Assembly: GCA_024699595.1 (NCBI GenBank)
Contig: JAILPG010000179.1
Coordinates: forward strand, 1 to 7,133
Direction: 5' to 3'
DNA: 7,133 nt
Origin: Lachnospiraceae bacterium
GTDB lineage: Bacteria; Bacillota_A; Clostridia; Lachnospirales; Lachnospiraceae
In this document: in pieces, positions 6,121-7,133 of the stretch
How the letters are laid out: each line of letters begins with the position of its first letter
Position numbering within the stretch: position 1 is the first letter of the stretch
Made by a program: the position numbers and the translations under genes
The notes under the pieces: generated by a model
What the model saw: the letters and a program-made list of their open reading frames with translations, nothing else
What the model was told of the DNA's origin: nothing
The model's database searches: none

Positions 6121-7133
6121 ATGTTTGATTTAAATGAATTCATAAATAAGTATGTTATAAAGAGGGACAAGAGCATGTTCCTTGATGATATCAACACAAA
6201 CAGGAGCATGCTTTCAGAAAAGATACAGGGTAAGCGCATCCTTGTGATAGGCGGCGCGGGTTCGATCGGGTCTGCCTATATCCGTGAAGTACTTGCTTTT
6301 AAGCCTGCATCGCTTACGGTTGTTGACATCAACGAAAACGGCCTTACCGAACTAACGAGAGATCTGAGATCCACAGCCGGAATGTATGTGCCTGATGAGT
6401 ACATCACCTATCCGATGGACTATTCTTCACCTGTATTTAAAAAGCTTTTCCGTTACAACAAGGGCTATGATATCGTTGCCAATTTTTCCGCACATAAGCA
6501 TGTGCGAAGCGAGAAGGATATTTTCTCGGTGGAGGCGCTTATCAGGAACAATCTGATCAATGCCTACGATCTGCTTAGGCTTTTGAGTGAGTTTCCGCCT
6601 GAGGAATATTTTTGCGTATCAACTGACAAGGCGGCGAATCCGGTCAACATCATGGGCGCCAGCAAACGTATCATGGAGGACATGATCTTTGCATGCTCTG
6701 ACAGATTCCCGGTAAAGACCGCGAGATTTGCTAATGTCGCTTTTTCAAACGGTTCCCTTCCCGCAGGCTTTATAGAGAGGATGAACAGGCTGCAGCCCCT
6801 AAGCGCACCCACGGATGTTAAAAGATATTTCGTATCTCCCAAAGAGTCGGGGCAGATATGCATGCTTGCCTGCATGCTCGGAAATAACAGGGAGATCTTT
6901 TTCCCGAAGCTCAAAGAAGCGCAGATGACAAGCTTTGATGCGATCGCAAAGGATCTGCTTAAGGCTTACGGGTACGAGCCGCTATTGTGTGGCAGCGATG
7001 AGGAGGCCAGAAATAAGGCTGCCGAGCTGTTTGGTACAAACAAGACTGCTGAGGGATCGTGTGCTAACGTGGACGCGACGAGTTCGGGCACTAACAGGTA
7101 TTCAGCAGCTCAGGGCGGGTCCGGGATGTATCC
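6121..7133 (+). CDS. NAD(P)-dependent nucleotide-sugar 4,6-dehydratase-like protein (PF02719/CapD type), 3' truncated by window edge
   Basis: From ATG 6121 the frame stays open to the window end (337 full codons). The protein is an extended short-chain dehydrogenase of the polysaccharide-biosynthesis group, whose members convert UDP-GlcNAc or related nucleotide sugars to 4-keto-6-deoxy forms. Seen in order: nucleotide-binding GGAGSIG (44-50), VVDIN with Asp69, NFSAHKHV (121-128), STDK (167-170), MGASK (178-182), FANVAFSNGS (203-212) and DVKRYFVSPKESG (232-244). The Asp-Lys...Lys spacing matches PseB/FlaA1 enzymes, but the usual catalytic Tyr is Met178, as I recall for PglF and CapE. There is no membrane domain, unlike the long CapD/WbpM forms. 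From about residue 303 a Ser/Gly/Thr/Asn-rich stretch begins and continues to about 336. The 4,6-dehydratase activity is inferred from the family; the exact sugar is unknown. Confidence 0.82.
   Translation, partial: MFDLNEFINKYVIKRDKSMFLDDINTNRSMLSEKIQGKRILVIGGAGSIGSAYIREVLAFKPASLTVVDINENGLTELTRDLRSTAGMYVPDEYITYPMDYSSPVFKKLFRYNKGYDIVANFSAHKHVRSEKDIFSVEALIRNNLINAYDLLRLLSEFPPEEYFCVSTDKAANPVNIMGASKRIMEDMIFACSDRFPVKTARFANVAFSNGSLPAGFIERMNRLQPLSAPTDVKRYFVSPKESGQICMLACMLGNNREIFFPKLKEAQMTSFDAIAKDLLKAYGYEPLLCGSDEEARNKAAELFGTNKTAEGSCANVDATSSGTNRYSAAQGGSGMY

Noticed and set aside
6564..6914. Minus-strand frame (116 codons) near the right end
   Set aside because: It is antisense to the dehydratase, whose + strand frame holds STDK, MGASK and FANVAFSNGS in the same region.

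Overview
The window is a stretch of bacterial chromosome of intermediate GC, by eye somewhat under 50%, with every real gene on the + strand. It reads as part of a cell-surface polysaccharide or glycan-precursor locus. Frequent AGG/AGA arginine codons, many CTT and ATA codons, AT-rich intergenic gaps, GAGG/AGGA-type ribosome binding sites and a U-tract terminator point to Bacillota, perhaps a Lachnospiraceae-like organism. This placement rests on general appearance only; no marker gene is present.

Layout, left to right. (1) Positions 1-971 hold the 3' end of a large polytopic membrane protein of the YfhO / PTPS-related family. Its upstream part lies outside the window. (2) Positions 922-1132 hold a degenerate 48-nt-period repeat, then a strong intrinsic terminator whose U-tract ends only 15 nt before the next start codon. 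(3) Positions 1148-1936 encode a complete PHP-family phosphatase resembling histidinol-phosphatase. (4) Positions 2036-5002 encode a complete two-domain L-fucokinase/GDP-L-fucose pyrophosphorylase (Fkp/FKGP type). (5) Positions 5119-5901 encode a complete inositol-monophosphatase-family sugar phosphatase. (6) A 219-nt AT-rich gap is followed at 6121 by an NAD(P)-dependent nucleotide-sugar 4,6-dehydratase-like gene (PF02719/CapD type) that runs off the right edge.

How they may work together. The Fkp-like protein would turn free L-fucose (or a similar sugar) into GDP-L-fucose by salvage. The dehydratase would start a branch towards deoxy- or amino-sugar nucleotides. The two phosphatases, of unrelated folds, flank the Fkp gene and could remove phosphate from sugar phosphates or polyol phosphates, but their substrates cannot be read from the sequence. 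The membrane protein may act in lipid-linked or surface glycan assembly. Gaps of about 100 nt without clear terminators between genes 2, 3 and 4 allow co-transcription. The dehydratase may form a separate unit.

The least expected features are the 48-nt repeat at the end of the membrane gene, a terminator hairpin that carries a candidate promoter -10 in its loop, and Ser/Gly/Thr/Asn-rich inserts in two otherwise conserved enzymes. I see no mobile element, CRISPR array, tRNA or rRNA.
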